Shown here one piece after another: positions 16,645 to 38,899 of a stretch of 64,000 nucleotides of DNA. How positions within the stretch are numbered: the stretch's first letter is position 1; every line of letters begins with the position of its first letter. The DNA lies in assembly GCF_003391135.1 (NCBI RefSeq), contig NZ_CP031455.1, positions 8,149,501 to 8,213,500 on the forward strand, in the 5' to 3' direction. A model generated the notes under the pieces. That model saw nothing but the letters and a program-made list of their open reading frames with translations, had not been told where the DNA came from and made no database searches. Source of the stretch: Streptoverticillium olivoreticuli subsp. olivoreticuli (GTDB lineage: Bacteria > Actinomycetota > Actinomycetes > Streptomycetales > Streptomycetaceae). A program made the translations under genes and the position numbers.

Positions 16645-18150
16645 ATGAACCGCACAGCTCGTACGAACGACCGTTTCTCCCGCACCCGTAAGGGCGGATC
16701 CGCCGGTTCCGGCCGTGGCTTCCGCGCGCAGGCCCAGGGCCGGTCCGGAGGCGGCACCGCCAAGCGCCGTCCCGCCGCGCTGCAAGGGGAGTTCGCGCTG
16801 CCGGTCACCATCACCCCGGCCCTGCCCGCCGTCTCGGCGTTCGACGAACTGGACATGCCGTCCGCGTTGCTGTCGACGCTCGCCGGTCTCGACGTGACCG
16901 AGCCGTTCCCGATCCAGGCCGCGACCCTGCCGAACTCGCTGGCCGGGCGGGACGTCCTGGGCCGCGGTCGCACCGGCTCCGGCAAGACCCTCGCGTTCGG
17001 CCTGGCGCTGCTCGCCCGTACCGCCGGGCAGCGTGCCGAGCCGCGGCAGCCGCTCGTCCTGGTCCTCGTCCCCACCCGGGAGCTGGCCCAGCAGGTCACC
17101 GACGCGCTCACCCCCTACGCCCGGTCGCTGAAGCTGCGGCTGGCCACCGTGGTCGGCGGCATGTCGATCGGCCGCCAGGCCAGTGCGCTGCGCGGCGGCG
17201 CCGAGGTGGTCGTCGCGACCCCGGGCCGGCTCAAGGACCTCATCGAGCGCGGCGACTGCCGTCTGGACCGCGTGGGCATCACCGTCCTGGACGAGGCCGA
17301 CCAGATGGCCGACATGGGCTTCATGCCCCAGGTGACGGAACTGCTCGACCAGGTGCGCCCCGAGGGCCAGCGGATGCTCTTCTCCGCCACCCTGGACCGC
17401 AACGTCGACCTCCTGGTCCGCCGCTACCTGCACGACCCGGTGGTCCACTCGGTCGACCCCTCGGCGGGCGCGGTCACCACGATGGAGCACCACGTGCTGC
17501 ACGTCCACGGTGCCGACAAGTACGCGACCACCACCGAGATCGCCGCCCGCGACGGCCGGGTGATCATGTTCCTGGACACCAAGCACGCCGTGGACCAGCT
17601 CACCAAGCACCTGCTGCACAGCGGCGTGCGCGCCGCGGCGCTGCACGGCGGCAAGTCGCAGCCCCAGCGCACCCGCACGCTCGCCCAGTTCAAGACCGGG
17701 CACGTCACGACGCTGGTGGCCACCAACGTCGCGGCCCGCGGCATCCACGTGGACAACCTCGACCTCGTCGTGAACGTCGATCCGCCCACGGACCACAAGG
17801 ACTACCTGCACCGCGGTGGCCGCACGGCCCGCGCGGGCGAGTCCGGGGTCGTCGTCACCCTGGTCCTGCCCAACCAGCGCCGTGACATGGTCCGTCTGAT
17901 GGCCGACGCCGGCATCACCCCGCAGACCACCCAGGTGCGTTCCGGTGAGGCCGAGCTGAGCCGCATCACGGGCGCCCAGGCGCCCTCGGGCGTTCCCGTC
18001 ACCGTCACCGCGCCGGTGGCGGAGCGCGCGAAGCGCGGCGCGTCCTCGGCCCGGGGCAAGCGCAGCCGCCCCGCCCAGGCCCGCCGCTCGTCCTCCCAGG
18101 AGCGGGGCGGCGGCGCGCAGCGCCGGTCCTCGCCCCGCAGTGCCGCCTGA
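16645..18150 (+). CDS. DEAD-box ATP-dependent RNA helicase
   Basis: A 501-residue superfamily-2 helicase. Motifs in order: Q-motif (PFPIQAATLP), I (GRTGSGKT, about 108-115), Ia (PTRELAQQ), Ib (TPGR), II (DEAD, about 216-219), III (SAT), IV-V (LVATNVAARGIHVDNLDLVVN) and VI (HRGGRTARAG). N- and C-terminal tails are rich in Arg, Ser and Gly, typical of cold-adapted RNA helicases that bind RNA through basic tails. It sits just downstream of the cold-shock gene, consistent with a role in ribosome assembly or mRNA unwinding at low temperature. Start ATG 16645; its ribosome binding site is inside a hairpin. Confidence 0.95.
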   Translation: MNRTARTNDRFSRTRKGGSAGSGRGFRAQAQGRSGGGTAKRRPAALQGEFALPVTITPALPAVSAFDELDMPSALLSTLAGLDVTEPFPIQAATLPNSLAGRDVLGRGRTGSGKTLAFGLALLARTAGQRAEPRQPLVLVLVPTRELAQQVTDALTPYARSLKLRLATVVGGMSIGRQASALRGGAEVVVATPGRLKDLIERGDCRLDRVGITVLDEADQMADMGFMPQVTELLDQVRPEGQRMLFSATLDRNVDLLVRRYLHDPVVHSVDPSAGAVTTMEHHVLHVHGADKYATTTEIAARDGRVIMFLDTKHAVDQLTKHLLHSGVRAAALHGGKSQPQRTRTLAQFKTGHVTTLVATNVAARGIHVDNLDLVVNVDPPTDHKDYLHRGGRTARAGESGVVVTLVLPNQRRDMVRLMADAGITPQTTQVRSGEAELSRITGAQAPSGVPVTVTAPVAERAKRGASSARGKRSRPAQARRSSSQERGGGAQRRSSPRSAA

Positions 18151-18205
18151 GCCCCCGACCGGCATCCCCGTCTCCGGCTTCCCCCACAACCCCTGTTGAG
18201 GCACC

Positions 18206-18514
18206 ATGCGTTGCGTTATCGCCCGCTTCCCCTTCGACCTGGTCAAGAGTGAGGTCGAGCTCTCGATGAAGGGCATCAAGCCCGAACCCGTCACGGACGC
18301 GTCCGTGATCATCGGGCGCCGCACCTACCCCGTCAAGCAGGTGGGGGAAGTGATCACCCGGCAGGACCGGCGCGACTTCACCGCCGCCGAGGTGACCAGG
18401 GCGCTCACCCGCCTCGGTTTCACCTGCCGTTCCCTCACGCCGCCCGCCCCCGCCGTCGCCGCCACCCCGCTCGAGGCGGCACAGGCGCTGCTCGGCACAT
18501 CACCGAGCCCGTGA
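18206..18514 (+). CDS. Small conserved protein downstream of the RNA helicase
   Basis: A 102-residue protein beginning MRCVIARFPFDLVKSEVE. It contains a compact conserved core (VIIGRRTYPVKQVGEVITRQDRRDFTAAEVTRALTRLGFTCR, residues about 34-76) and an Ala/Pro-rich tail. I recognise it only as a conserved partner gene often found after DEAD-box helicases in streptomycetes; no biochemical function is known to me. It follows the helicase by 55 bp and ends at a strong terminator, so it is probably co-transcribed. Confidence 0.7.
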   Translation: MRCVIARFPFDLVKSEVELSMKGIKPEPVTDASVIIGRRTYPVKQVGEVITRQDRRDFTAAEVTRALTRLGFTCRSLTPPAPAVAATPLEAAQALLGTSPSP

Positions 18515-18533
18515 CCGGCGCCGGCCGGTGAAC

Positions 18534-18577
18534 GCGGCAGTGGCCGCACCCGACACCTCGGGTGCGGCCACTGCCGC
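18534..18577. terminator. Bidirectional 18-bp perfect-stem terminator
   Basis: GCGGCAGTGGCCGCACCC (18534-18551) pairs perfectly with 18560-18577 around an 8-nt loop, between the small helicase-partner gene and the convergent aldehyde dehydrogenase gene. Confidence 0.92.
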
Positions 18578-18598
18578 GACGGCCGGTGATCGCGCGGC

Positions 18599-19918
18599 TC
18601 AGCCCAGTGGCTTCTCGAGCACCGCCTTGCGGTGGCTGAACGTCTCGATGGAGTAGCGGCCGTGGTAATTGCCCATGCCGCTCTCGCCGACACCGCCGAA
18701 CGGCAGGTCGGAGACCGTGAGATGGGCCAGCGGCAGGCCGAACCCGAGCCCTCCGGAGGAGGTTTCGGCCGCCAGGCGCCGCCGGGTCGTGTCGGACTCC
18801 GTGAAGGCGTAGAGCGCCAGCGGCTTGTCGCGGTCGTTGATGAAGTCGATGGCCTCGTCCAGACCGGCGACCGTGACGACGGGGAGGATGGGCCCGAAGA
18901 TCTCCTCCCGCATGACCGGCGCGTCCGGATCGACCGCGGCGAGGACGGTCGGGGCGATGTACTTCGTGGCGCGGTCGGTGTCACCGCCGGTCACCACGCG
19001 GCCGGAGCCGAGCAGGGCCGCCAGCCGGTCGAAGTGGCGCTCGTTGATGATCCGCCCGTACGTGTCGGACGTCGCCGGGTCGGATCCGTACAGCGTCTCG
19101 ACGGCCTGCGCCAGGGCGGGCTCCAGCGCGCGGGCCGTCTCCGGGTCGGTGAGGACGTAGTCGGGCGCGACGCAGGTCTGCCCCGCGTTGAGGAACTTGC
19201 CGGCCGCGAGCCGTGCCGCGACGGTCGCGAGGCCGGTGTCCCTGTCGACGAACACCGGTGATTTGCCGCCCAGTTCGAGGGTGACCGGGGTGAGGTGCTT
19301 GGCCGCCGCCGTCATGACGATGCGGCCGACGGTGCCGTTGCCGGTGTAGAAGATGTGGTCGAACCGCTCGTTCAGCAGAGCCGTGGTCTCCGGAATGCCG
19401 CCGACCACGACGGCCACCGCCTCGGGGTCGAGATACTCGGGCAGGAGGCGCGCGAGGGCGGCGGAGGTGGCCGGGGCCAGCTCGCTGGGCTTGGCGATCA
19501 CGGCGTTGCCCGCGGCCAGCGCGCCCACCACGGGGGCGAGCAGCAGCTGCGCCGGGTAGTTCCAGGGGGCGATGACCAGGACGACGCCCAGCGGGTCGTA
19601 CTGCGTCCAGGCCGTGGCCTCGCCGAGGTGCGGCGGAACCGGGGCCGGTTCGGGCCGCAGCCACGCGTCGAGGTGGTCGAGGGTGTGGTCGATCTCGCGG
19701 ATCGTGAAGTCGATCTCGGTGCGGTAGGCCTCGTACGCGCTCTTGCCCAGGTCCTCGTGGAGGGCGGCGGCGAGGGTCGCGCCGTGCTCGGTGAGCATCG
19801 TGCGCAGGCGGCGCAGCTGAGTGGTGCGCCAGTCGACGGGCTTGGTGCGGCCGGTGCGGAAGGTGGCGCGCAGCCGGGCGACGACGTCGGCGGGCTGCTC
19901 GGGAGCGGGGTGGCGCAT
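18599..19918 (-). CDS. Aldehyde dehydrogenase
   Basis: A 439-residue NAD(P)-dependent aldehyde dehydrogenase. Catalytic residues are Asn120 (APWN), Glu215 (TLELGGKSP) and Cys249 (NAGQTC), all intact. The short length and the C-terminal membrane-proximal segment resemble class-3-type fatty or aromatic aldehyde dehydrogenases. Start ATG 19918 (MRHPAPEQ) follows GAGG; the reading upstream to 20011 runs through a palindromic operator and is rejected. A perfect 13-bp inverted repeat 47 bp upstream probably controls it. Confidence 0.93.
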   Translation of the reverse strand: MRHPAPEQPADVVARLRATFRTGRTKPVDWRTTQLRRLRTMLTEHGATLAAALHEDLGKSAYEAYRTEIDFTIREIDHTLDHLDAWLRPEPAPVPPHLGEATAWTQYDPLGVVLVIAPWNYPAQLLLAPVVGALAAGNAVIAKPSELAPATSAALARLLPEYLDPEAVAVVVGGIPETTALLNERFDHIFYTGNGTVGRIVMTAAAKHLTPVTLELGGKSPVFVDRDTGLATVAARLAAGKFLNAGQTCVAPDYVLTDPETARALEPALAQAVETLYGSDPATSDTYGRIINERHFDRLAALLGSGRVVTGGDTDRATKYIAPTVLAAVDPDAPVMREEIFGPILPVVTVAGLDEAIDFINDRDKPLALYAFTESDTTRRRLAAETSSGGLGFGLPLAHLTVSDLPFGGVGESGMGNYHGRYSIETFSHRKAVLEKPLG

Positions 19919-19964
19919 GGTGCCTCGATCATGGGTGCGGGGTGCCTCGCCGGGCGGGCTCGGC

Positions 19965-19995
19965 AGCATGTGCTTGATGACCTCAAGCACATGCT
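19965..19995. promoter_or_regulatory. Perfect 13-bp palindromic operator upstream of aldehyde dehydrogenase
   Basis: AGCATGTGCTTGA (19965-19977) and its exact complement (19983-19995) are separated by 5 bp. The symmetric, low-GC site between the aldehyde dehydrogenase start and the end of the next gene is a likely TetR/MarR-type repressor site; the cognate protein is not identified. Confidence 0.7.
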
Positions 19996-20023
19996 TCGAT
20001 GTAAATACCAATGTTTCAGGATG

Positions 20024-21037
20024 TCAAGCAATGGCCGGGGAGGCCGCGGGAATGCGCCGTGCGCGTCGCCTCTCGGCCGCGCCCGCCGCCGCGAGCAGTG
20101 CCGCGCCGCCGGCCAGCCAGAGGGCCAGGGACAGGACGCGGCCGTCGAACCCGGCGCCGCCGTCGAAGTAGAGCAGGCTGCGGGCGCCTTCGACGAAGCC
20201 CGCGCCGTTCCAGAAGGCGTGCAGCGAGCCGAAGAACCCGTTCTGGAGCTCGGGCCGGAAGACGCCTCCCGACGAGGTGAAGTTGAGCATCACGAACAGC
20301 ACCATCAGCGCCAGGGTCGTCCAGCGCTTGAGGAACGTGTGCAGGCCGATGCCGATGGTGATCACGCCCGCGGAGTAGAGCCAGGCCATGCCCCAGACGG
20401 TCGCGTAGTCGTGGTCGACGATGTGGAAGACCGGTCCGGCGAGCGCGATGCCGATGACGCTCACCACGACCGAGGTCGCGAGGCCGATCGCCGCCCGGGT
20501 CCACAACTTGAGGGCCGCGCCGGCCGCCCCGATGGCGGCCACGCTGCCGTACGAGCCGATGCTCAGCGCGACCAGCAGGAAGAAGAGCCCCTGCCCGGTC
20601 GGGTCGCCCTTGGCGGGCGGGGTGAGGTCGGTGACCGTCAGCGGTACGCCCTGCCGGTCCGCGACGGTGCGGAAGACGGTGGTGGCCGCCACGGCGGTGG
20701 TCTCGGAGTTGGCCTTGGCCACCAGCGCCTCGGGGTGCGCGGCGTCCGGGACGTACGCACCGGCCAGGTCGCGGTTCTCCAGGCGCGCGACGGCGGCCTT
20801 GCGGTCCGCGACGGTGGTGACGTCCAGGGCGTCACCGGCCGTGGCCTTCAGGGCCCGGGCGAGCGTGTCCGCCTTCGCCGGGCTGCCGACGACGGCGATC
20901 TTCATGCCGTGCGGCTCGGGCGCGTGGAACGCGCCGAGGTAGGCGAGGCCCATGCCGAGGCACATCAGCAGCGGGGTCAGGAGGTGGAGGGTGACGTGCT
21001 TGATGTGGTGGCGCGGCCCGGGTGTGGCTGCGGTCAT
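20024..21037 (-). CDS. ABC-2-type (YhgE/Pip-like) membrane protein
   Basis: A 337-residue membrane protein. One transmembrane helix near the N-terminus (LLTPLLMCLGMGLAYLGAF) is followed by an extracytoplasmic domain (about 45-175, with MKIAVVGSPAKADTLARAL and ALVAKANSETT). Five hydrophobic helices follow (about 185-330). This layout fits the ABC-2 permease/YhgE-Pip group. The substrate is unknown and no ATPase gene is adjacent. Start ATG 21037 follows GAGGAG. It is divergent from a marR gene with a 77-bp shared regulatory region, so MarR-controlled export is likely. Confidence 0.75.
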   Translation of the reverse strand: MTAATPGPRHHIKHVTLHLLTPLLMCLGMGLAYLGAFHAPEPHGMKIAVVGSPAKADTLARALKATAGDALDVTTVADRKAAVARLENRDLAGAYVPDAAHPEALVAKANSETTAVAATTVFRTVADRQGVPLTVTDLTPPAKGDPTGQGLFFLLVALSIGSYGSVAAIGAAGAALKLWTRAAIGLATSVVVSVIGIALAGPVFHIVDHDYATVWGMAWLYSAGVITIGIGLHTFLKRWTTLALMVLFVMLNFTSSGGVFRPELQNGFFGSLHAFWNGAGFVEGARSLLYFDGGAGFDGRVLSLALWLAGGAALLAAAGAAERRRARRIPAASPAIA

Positions 21038-21057
21038 GGGCGGACTCCTCTGTGTTC

Positions 21058-21110
21058 GGTTGGCAAATACAACCAATGTCAGATGTATTATGCAACTAAC
21101 ACCGAGGAGG
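21058..21110. promoter_or_regulatory. Shared regulatory region of the membrane-protein and marR genes
   Basis: A low-GC region holding the inverted repeat GGTTG-N7-CAACC (21058-21074) and further TTGCA/AACTAAC sequence, placed between two divergent starts. This is the usual location of a MarR autoregulatory operator. Confidence 0.5.
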
Positions 21111-21114
21111 ATGT

Positions 21115-21537
21115 ATGCCCGACCGCGATGTGACCATCGGCACCATCCAGCGGGAGCTCACCGCGTTCGCCCGCCGGGCCCGCCAGAAGGCCGCCCAGAT
21201 CCACCCCGGGCTCTCCCTGGTGACCTACACGATGCTCGACCACATGAGGGAGACCGGCGGCTGCCGCGGCACGGACCTGGCCGAGCACTTCCTGCTCGAC
21301 AAGTCCACCGTCAGCCGGCAGACCGCCGTGCTGGAGCGGCTCGGCCTGATCGTCCGCGAGCCGGACCCCGACGACCGCCGGGGCCAGATCCTGCGGCCGT
21401 CCGAGAACGGCCTGCACCTCCTGGAGGAGGCGCACCGGCAGCGCCGGGCGACGTTCGAGGAGCGCTTCACGGAGTGGGGCGACGAGGATCTCGAGCGCTT
21501 CTCCGGATATCTGCAGCGGTACAACGCCGCGAGCTGA
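21115..21537 (+). CDS. MarR-family transcriptional regulator
   Basis: A 140-residue winged-helix regulator with the typical layout: helix 1-2 dimer region, recognition helix LDKSTVSRQTAVLERLGLIVRE (about 62-83), and the wing with DPDDRRGQILRPSENG carrying the D-R motif. Start ATG 21115 follows GAGGAGG. The divergent membrane-protein gene is the likely target, a standard MarR-transporter pairing. Confidence 0.92.
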   Translation: MPDRDVTIGTIQRELTAFARRARQKAAQIHPGLSLVTYTMLDHMRETGGCRGTDLAEHFLLDKSTVSRQTAVLERLGLIVREPDPDDRRGQILRPSENGLHLLEEAHRQRRATFEERFTEWGDEDLERFSGYLQRYNAAS

Positions 21538-21638
21538 CGAGCGGCGTCGTTGTGCGCCGGTGTCAGGGTTGCGTCAACTGCTTGTGCTCATACGCGCCGA
21601 GGCCCGGCATGCCCGCGTGCGCGACGACGGCGCCCCGG

Positions 21639-21860
21639 TCAGGAACGGCGCCGGCGCCGCCTGCGGGCCTTGCTCCAGAACCAGCCCGCCGGAGGCTCGT
21701 CGGCGCGCCACGGCTGGGGTTCGGGCGCCTCGCGCCGCCACCGCGCGGCCAGGATCCGGGCCCGCGCGGAGGGCTCGGAGACCTCGGCGTCGCGCACGAA
21801 GGACTCGTCGAGGACCACGTCGTCCCACGGCTCACGCTGATTCCCGGATTCGGTACTCAC
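21639..21860 (-). CDS. Small conserved basic protein
   Basis: A 73-residue protein with a conserved-looking core (EPWDDVVLDESFVRDAEVSE and ARARILAARWRREAP) and a C-terminal run of arginines. The GTG start at 21860 gives the family-like MSTESGNQ beginning and lies after a GGGCGGG sequence. Overlapping readings in other frames lack this pattern. No function is known to me. The 169 bp upstream to the next gene show nothing recognisable. Confidence 0.6.
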   Translation of the reverse strand: MSTESGNQREPWDDVVLDESFVRDAEVSEPSARARILAARWRREAPEPQPWRADEPPAGWFWSKARRRRRRRS

Positions 21861-22029
21861 GGGGATACCCGCCCTTCGCCGGTGCCTCTCGGCACGGACA
21901 CGTCTCTCTCAGCGGACGTCCGAAAGGGGGTGGAGAGTTCCCGGGGCGGCCGGGTCCCGGACGCGCGCACGCCGCCGTCCGCCCCGACCGGAAGGCGGAC
22001 GGGGCGGACGGCGGCGGTCCGTGACGTGC

Positions 22030-23067
22030 TCAGACCGTCTGGTGGCGCCCCGCAGGCCGCGGCAGACCCAGTCGGTCGCGCAGGGTGGCTCCGTCGGGAG
22101 CGGCCGGCAGGGCGTGGCCGTCTTCGCGCACCTCGGTCGCGAGGGTCAGGACGGCGGTGTGTGCCGCCTCCGCGGGGCCGGTGGGGGCGAGCAGGGTGAA
22201 GCCGTCCGCGGCGCCCGCGTCGAACAGCGCCCGCAGCCGGGCGGCCGCGCCCGGGTCGCCGTCGACCGGCCAGTCGAGCAGGACGGCGATGCCGTCGGCG
22301 TCGCGCCCGGCCGCCCGGGCCTGCTCGCGCACCGCTTCCCGGACCCGGGCGGGGTCCTGGCCGCCCCGCGCCGGGACGAGGACGACATCGGCGACGCGGG
22401 CGGCGAGCGCGATGTCGTCGGCGTCCGCCGCGCGGTGGACCAGGAGGGGGTGACCCTGCGGCGGGCGGGCGATGTTCAGCGGCCCGGTCACCTCGAAGTG
22501 CTCGCCCTTGTGGTCGAGCGTGTGCAGCTTCTCGGGGGTGAAGTACACACCCGATTCCCTGTCCCTGCGGAAGGCGTCGTCGTCGAAGCTGTCCCACAGG
22601 CCGGTCAGCACGGTGGCGAACTCCGCGGCGCGCGAGCGACGCGCCGCCGCCGACGCGCCGTCGGCGCGGCTGTAGTTGGCCGCCGCGTCCGGGTCGGCGG
22701 CGGTGACCGGCTGCCAGCCCGCGCGTCCGTGGCCGAGGTGGTCGACCGTGGCCAGGAGCCGGGCCAGGTGGTAGGGGAGCGCGTGTTCCGTGCACACGGA
22801 GGCCACGAGCCCCACGGAGCGCGTGCAGACCGCGAGGGCGCCGGCGAGGGTGCCGGTCTCGAAGTACGGATCGTCGGCCGGGTCGGGCGCGGCCGACTGG
22901 CGGTCGTGGAGCAGCAGCGCGTCGATCCCGGCGGCCTCCGCCTCCCGGGCCCGGTCGCGGACCCGCGCGAACGAGCCGGTGCCGAGGTCCCGCGAACCGC
23001 CGTCCCCGCCGTCGGAGGCGGTGATCAGCCGGGTGAACAGGGTGATGCGGCCATCGCGCTGAGTCAT
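22030..23067 (-). CDS. Luciferase-like (LLM class) flavin-dependent monooxygenase
   Basis: A 345-residue flavin-dependent TIM-barrel monooxygenase. LLM hallmarks include AREAEAAGIDALLLHDRQS near residue 40, LATVDHLGHGRAGWQPVTAADPDAAANY (the FMN-phosphate region, about 105-135) and a late GFTLLAP strand. Such enzymes use reduced flavin to oxidise sulfonates, aminopolycarboxylates or similar compounds. Start ATG 23067 overlaps the stop of the upstream monooxygenase gene in the sequence ATGA, so the two are translationally coupled and probably act together. Confidence 0.85.
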   Translation of the reverse strand: MTQRDGRITLFTRLITASDGGDGGSRDLGTGSFARVRDRAREAEAAGIDALLLHDRQSAAPDPADDPYFETGTLAGALAVCTRSVGLVASVCTEHALPYHLARLLATVDHLGHGRAGWQPVTAADPDAAANYSRADGASAAARRSRAAEFATVLTGLWDSFDDDAFRRDRESGVYFTPEKLHTLDHKGEHFEVTGPLNIARPPQGHPLLVHRAADADDIALAARVADVVLVPARGGQDPARVREAVREQARAAGRDADGIAVLLDWPVDGDPGAAARLRALFDAGAADGFTLLAPTGPAEAAHTAVLTLATEVREDGHALPAAPDGATLRDRLGLPRPAGRHQTV

Positions 23068-24374
23068 GCGGCACCTGCTTTGAGCGTCATCGTGTCGGTC
23101 GTCGCCGCGGCACCGCCCGAGGGAGGAGCGGCCAGCCCCAGCTTCTCGCGCAGGGTGCCGTCGGCGTACTCGTCGTGCACCAGTCCGCGCCGGCGCAGCT
23201 CCGGCACGACGTGGTCGACGAAGGCGTCGAGGGACGCGGGGAGGTGGGGGAAGTCCACGATGTAGCCGTCGGCCGCGCGCTCGGTGAACCCGCGCTCCAT
23301 GTGGTCCGCCACCTGCTCCGGCGTACCGGCGAAGAAGTCGGCGACCTGGCGCAGTGCGAGTTGACGAAGCGTCAGATTCTCCCGGTGCGCCAGCGACATC
23401 CACATCTTCGCCGTGCTCGACGAGCGGTTCGACGACGGGATGTCGGGGACCGGGCCGTCGAGCGGATACCGTGTCAGGTCCAGGTCGCCCAGCTGCTCCT
23501 GGAGCGCCCGGATGGCGACGATGTCGGGTACGAGCTCGTGCAGCTCGTCGATGAGCCGGCGCGCCTCCCGCTCGGTACTGGCCACGAGGGGCTGGACACC
23601 GGGCCAGATCTGGACCATTTCCGGGTCCCTGCCGTGCGCGGCGACGCGTCGCTTCAGGTCGGCGTACGTCTCCTGGCCGTCGGACAACCGTGTGTGCCGG
23701 GTGAAGATCACCTCGGCATGCCGCGCGGCGAACTCCCGGCCCACGGGCGAGGCCCCCGCCTGGAAGATCACGGGACTGCCCTGGGGGGAGGCCGGCAGGT
23801 TCAGCGGGCCCTGGACGTCGAAGAACTCGCCGCGGTGCGCCGGCTGCCGTCCCGCCCCGTCCGCCGCCCACAGCCGCTTGGTGACGCCGATGAACTCCTC
23901 GGCGCGCACGTAGCGCCGGTCGTGCTCCATGTGCTCGGGGAAGCCGAAGTTGCGCGACTCCCAGGGGGCGGCGGAGGTGACGACGTTCCACCCGGCCCGG
24001 CCGCCGCTGATGCGGTCGAGGGAGGTGAACCTGCGGGCGATGTCGTACGGCTCGTTGTAGGTCGTGGTGGCCGTCGAGGCGAGCCCGATGTGCTCGGTCC
24101 CGGCGGCGTAGGCGGCCAGCAGGCTCAGCGGCTCGAAGTGCTCGTTGCGCGCGGTCTGGCTGATGTGCTGGACGTCGGTGCCCCAGACGGCCACCACATC
24201 CGGCACGAACAGACAGTCGAACCTGCCCCGTTCGAGCGTGCGGACACACTCCAGGTGGAAGGCGAAGTCGAGCTGGGCGTCCGTCGGAGTGGACGGGTGC
24301 CGCCAGGCGGCGATGTGCGAGCCGGGGCCGTCGATTATGGCCCCGAGTTTCATCGTGCGTTTCCGATGAACCAT
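23064..24374 (-). CDS. NtaA/SnaA/DszA-type flavin-dependent monooxygenase
   Basis: A 436-residue LLM enzyme of the nitrilotriacetate monooxygenase component A group, which includes DszA and SnaA. Visible features are MKLGAIIDGPGSHIAAWRHP at the N-terminus, FDCLFVPDVVAVWG, LASTATTTYNEPYDIARRFTSLDRISGGRAGWNVVTSAAPWESRNFG (flavin-binding core) and SPQGSPVIFQAGASPVGREFAARHAEVIF. It needs FMNH2 from a separate reductase, which is not adjacent. ATG 24374 is preferred; ATG 24353 is an alternative. A four-base overlap couples it to the second monooxygenase. It diverges from the polyketide operon across a 618-bp gap, so it may mark the cluster boundary. Confidence 0.88.
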   Translation of the reverse strand: MVHRKRTMKLGAIIDGPGSHIAAWRHPSTPTDAQLDFAFHLECVRTLERGRFDCLFVPDVVAVWGTDVQHISQTARNEHFEPLSLLAAYAAGTEHIGLASTATTTYNEPYDIARRFTSLDRISGGRAGWNVVTSAAPWESRNFGFPEHMEHDRRYVRAEEFIGVTKRLWAADGAGRQPAHRGEFFDVQGPLNLPASPQGSPVIFQAGASPVGREFAARHAEVIFTRHTRLSDGQETYADLKRRVAAHGRDPEMVQIWPGVQPLVASTEREARRLIDELHELVPDIVAIRALQEQLGDLDLTRYPLDGPVPDIPSSNRSSSTAKMWMSLAHRENLTLRQLALRQVADFFAGTPEQVADHMERGFTERAADGYIVDFPHLPASLDAFVDHVVPELRRRGLVHDEYADGTLREKLGLAAPPSGGAAATTDTMTLKAGAA

Positions 24375-24992
24375 GTGCGATCTTCCCTCGGCTGAATTTT
24401 CTGGGACGAAGAGACCCTCACCGGGAACGCGCACCGCGTTGCTGTTCCGATAGGTCGCTGCGGAGCGACGGTACTAGGTGACCGTGTCTTCTGTCTGTTC
24501 ATAAAACCCTGCGTCAACCGGTGTGCGTGTGTGCTGAAACCGCGCTGAAACCCCATGCCGCCATACTGACTGGTAACCGCCCCGGGGTCACTGGAAGTGA
24601 CACGTTGTCACGTGGCCTGTGAAGCAGCCCCGCGTGGTGGATTCGAGTAGTTCTTAGTCGGGGGACTGGGTGACTTTTTCGATGCGGAGACTGATGTCGC
24701 GCGGGTGCTTGCCGCACCCGGCGCGGGCCGGTGGGCCCGGATGCCCGGTCCCTGTGCGCGCCGGGCGCCGTCGACGGCGGGGCGCGGCGGTCACCCCGTG
24801 CGGGAACGCCTGAGAATTTGTACGCAACGCCTCGCCGCACCGGCGCGGGCGGTCTTCTGACGGTCGCGGATCCGCGACTTCTGGCGAACGAAAGTCATCC
24901 TGCTCACGCGGAATTCTGCCCATTCCGGGTTCAAGGCTGAACCGGGCTGCACGCGTGCACGCTGTTCTGGTATTCCTGGAGGGATATCTCCG
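24375..24992. promoter_or_regulatory. 618-bp divergent regulatory region before the polyketide operon
   Basis: No convincing gene is present. The interval must hold the promoters for the monooxygenase pair (minus) and the polyketide synthase operon (plus). The clearest element is a pair of overlapping inverted repeats at 24587-24611 (GTCACT-N3-AGTGAC and GTGACA-N3-TGTCAC). GGAGGG at 24978-24983 is the ribosome binding site of the first synthase gene. Confidence 0.6.
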
Positions 24993-38852
<13,860 letters not shown>

Positions 38853-38899
38853 ATCTGCTCCCGGCCCGTCCTGAACACACTTTTGCGGAGTGACCTCAC

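Noticed and set aside
24350..24556. A possible short leader peptide upstream of the monooxygenase pair, as found before some sulfur genes.
   Set aside because: The frame contains only one Cys and does not show a cysteine-run attenuator pattern, and no paired terminator/antiterminator stems were evident.
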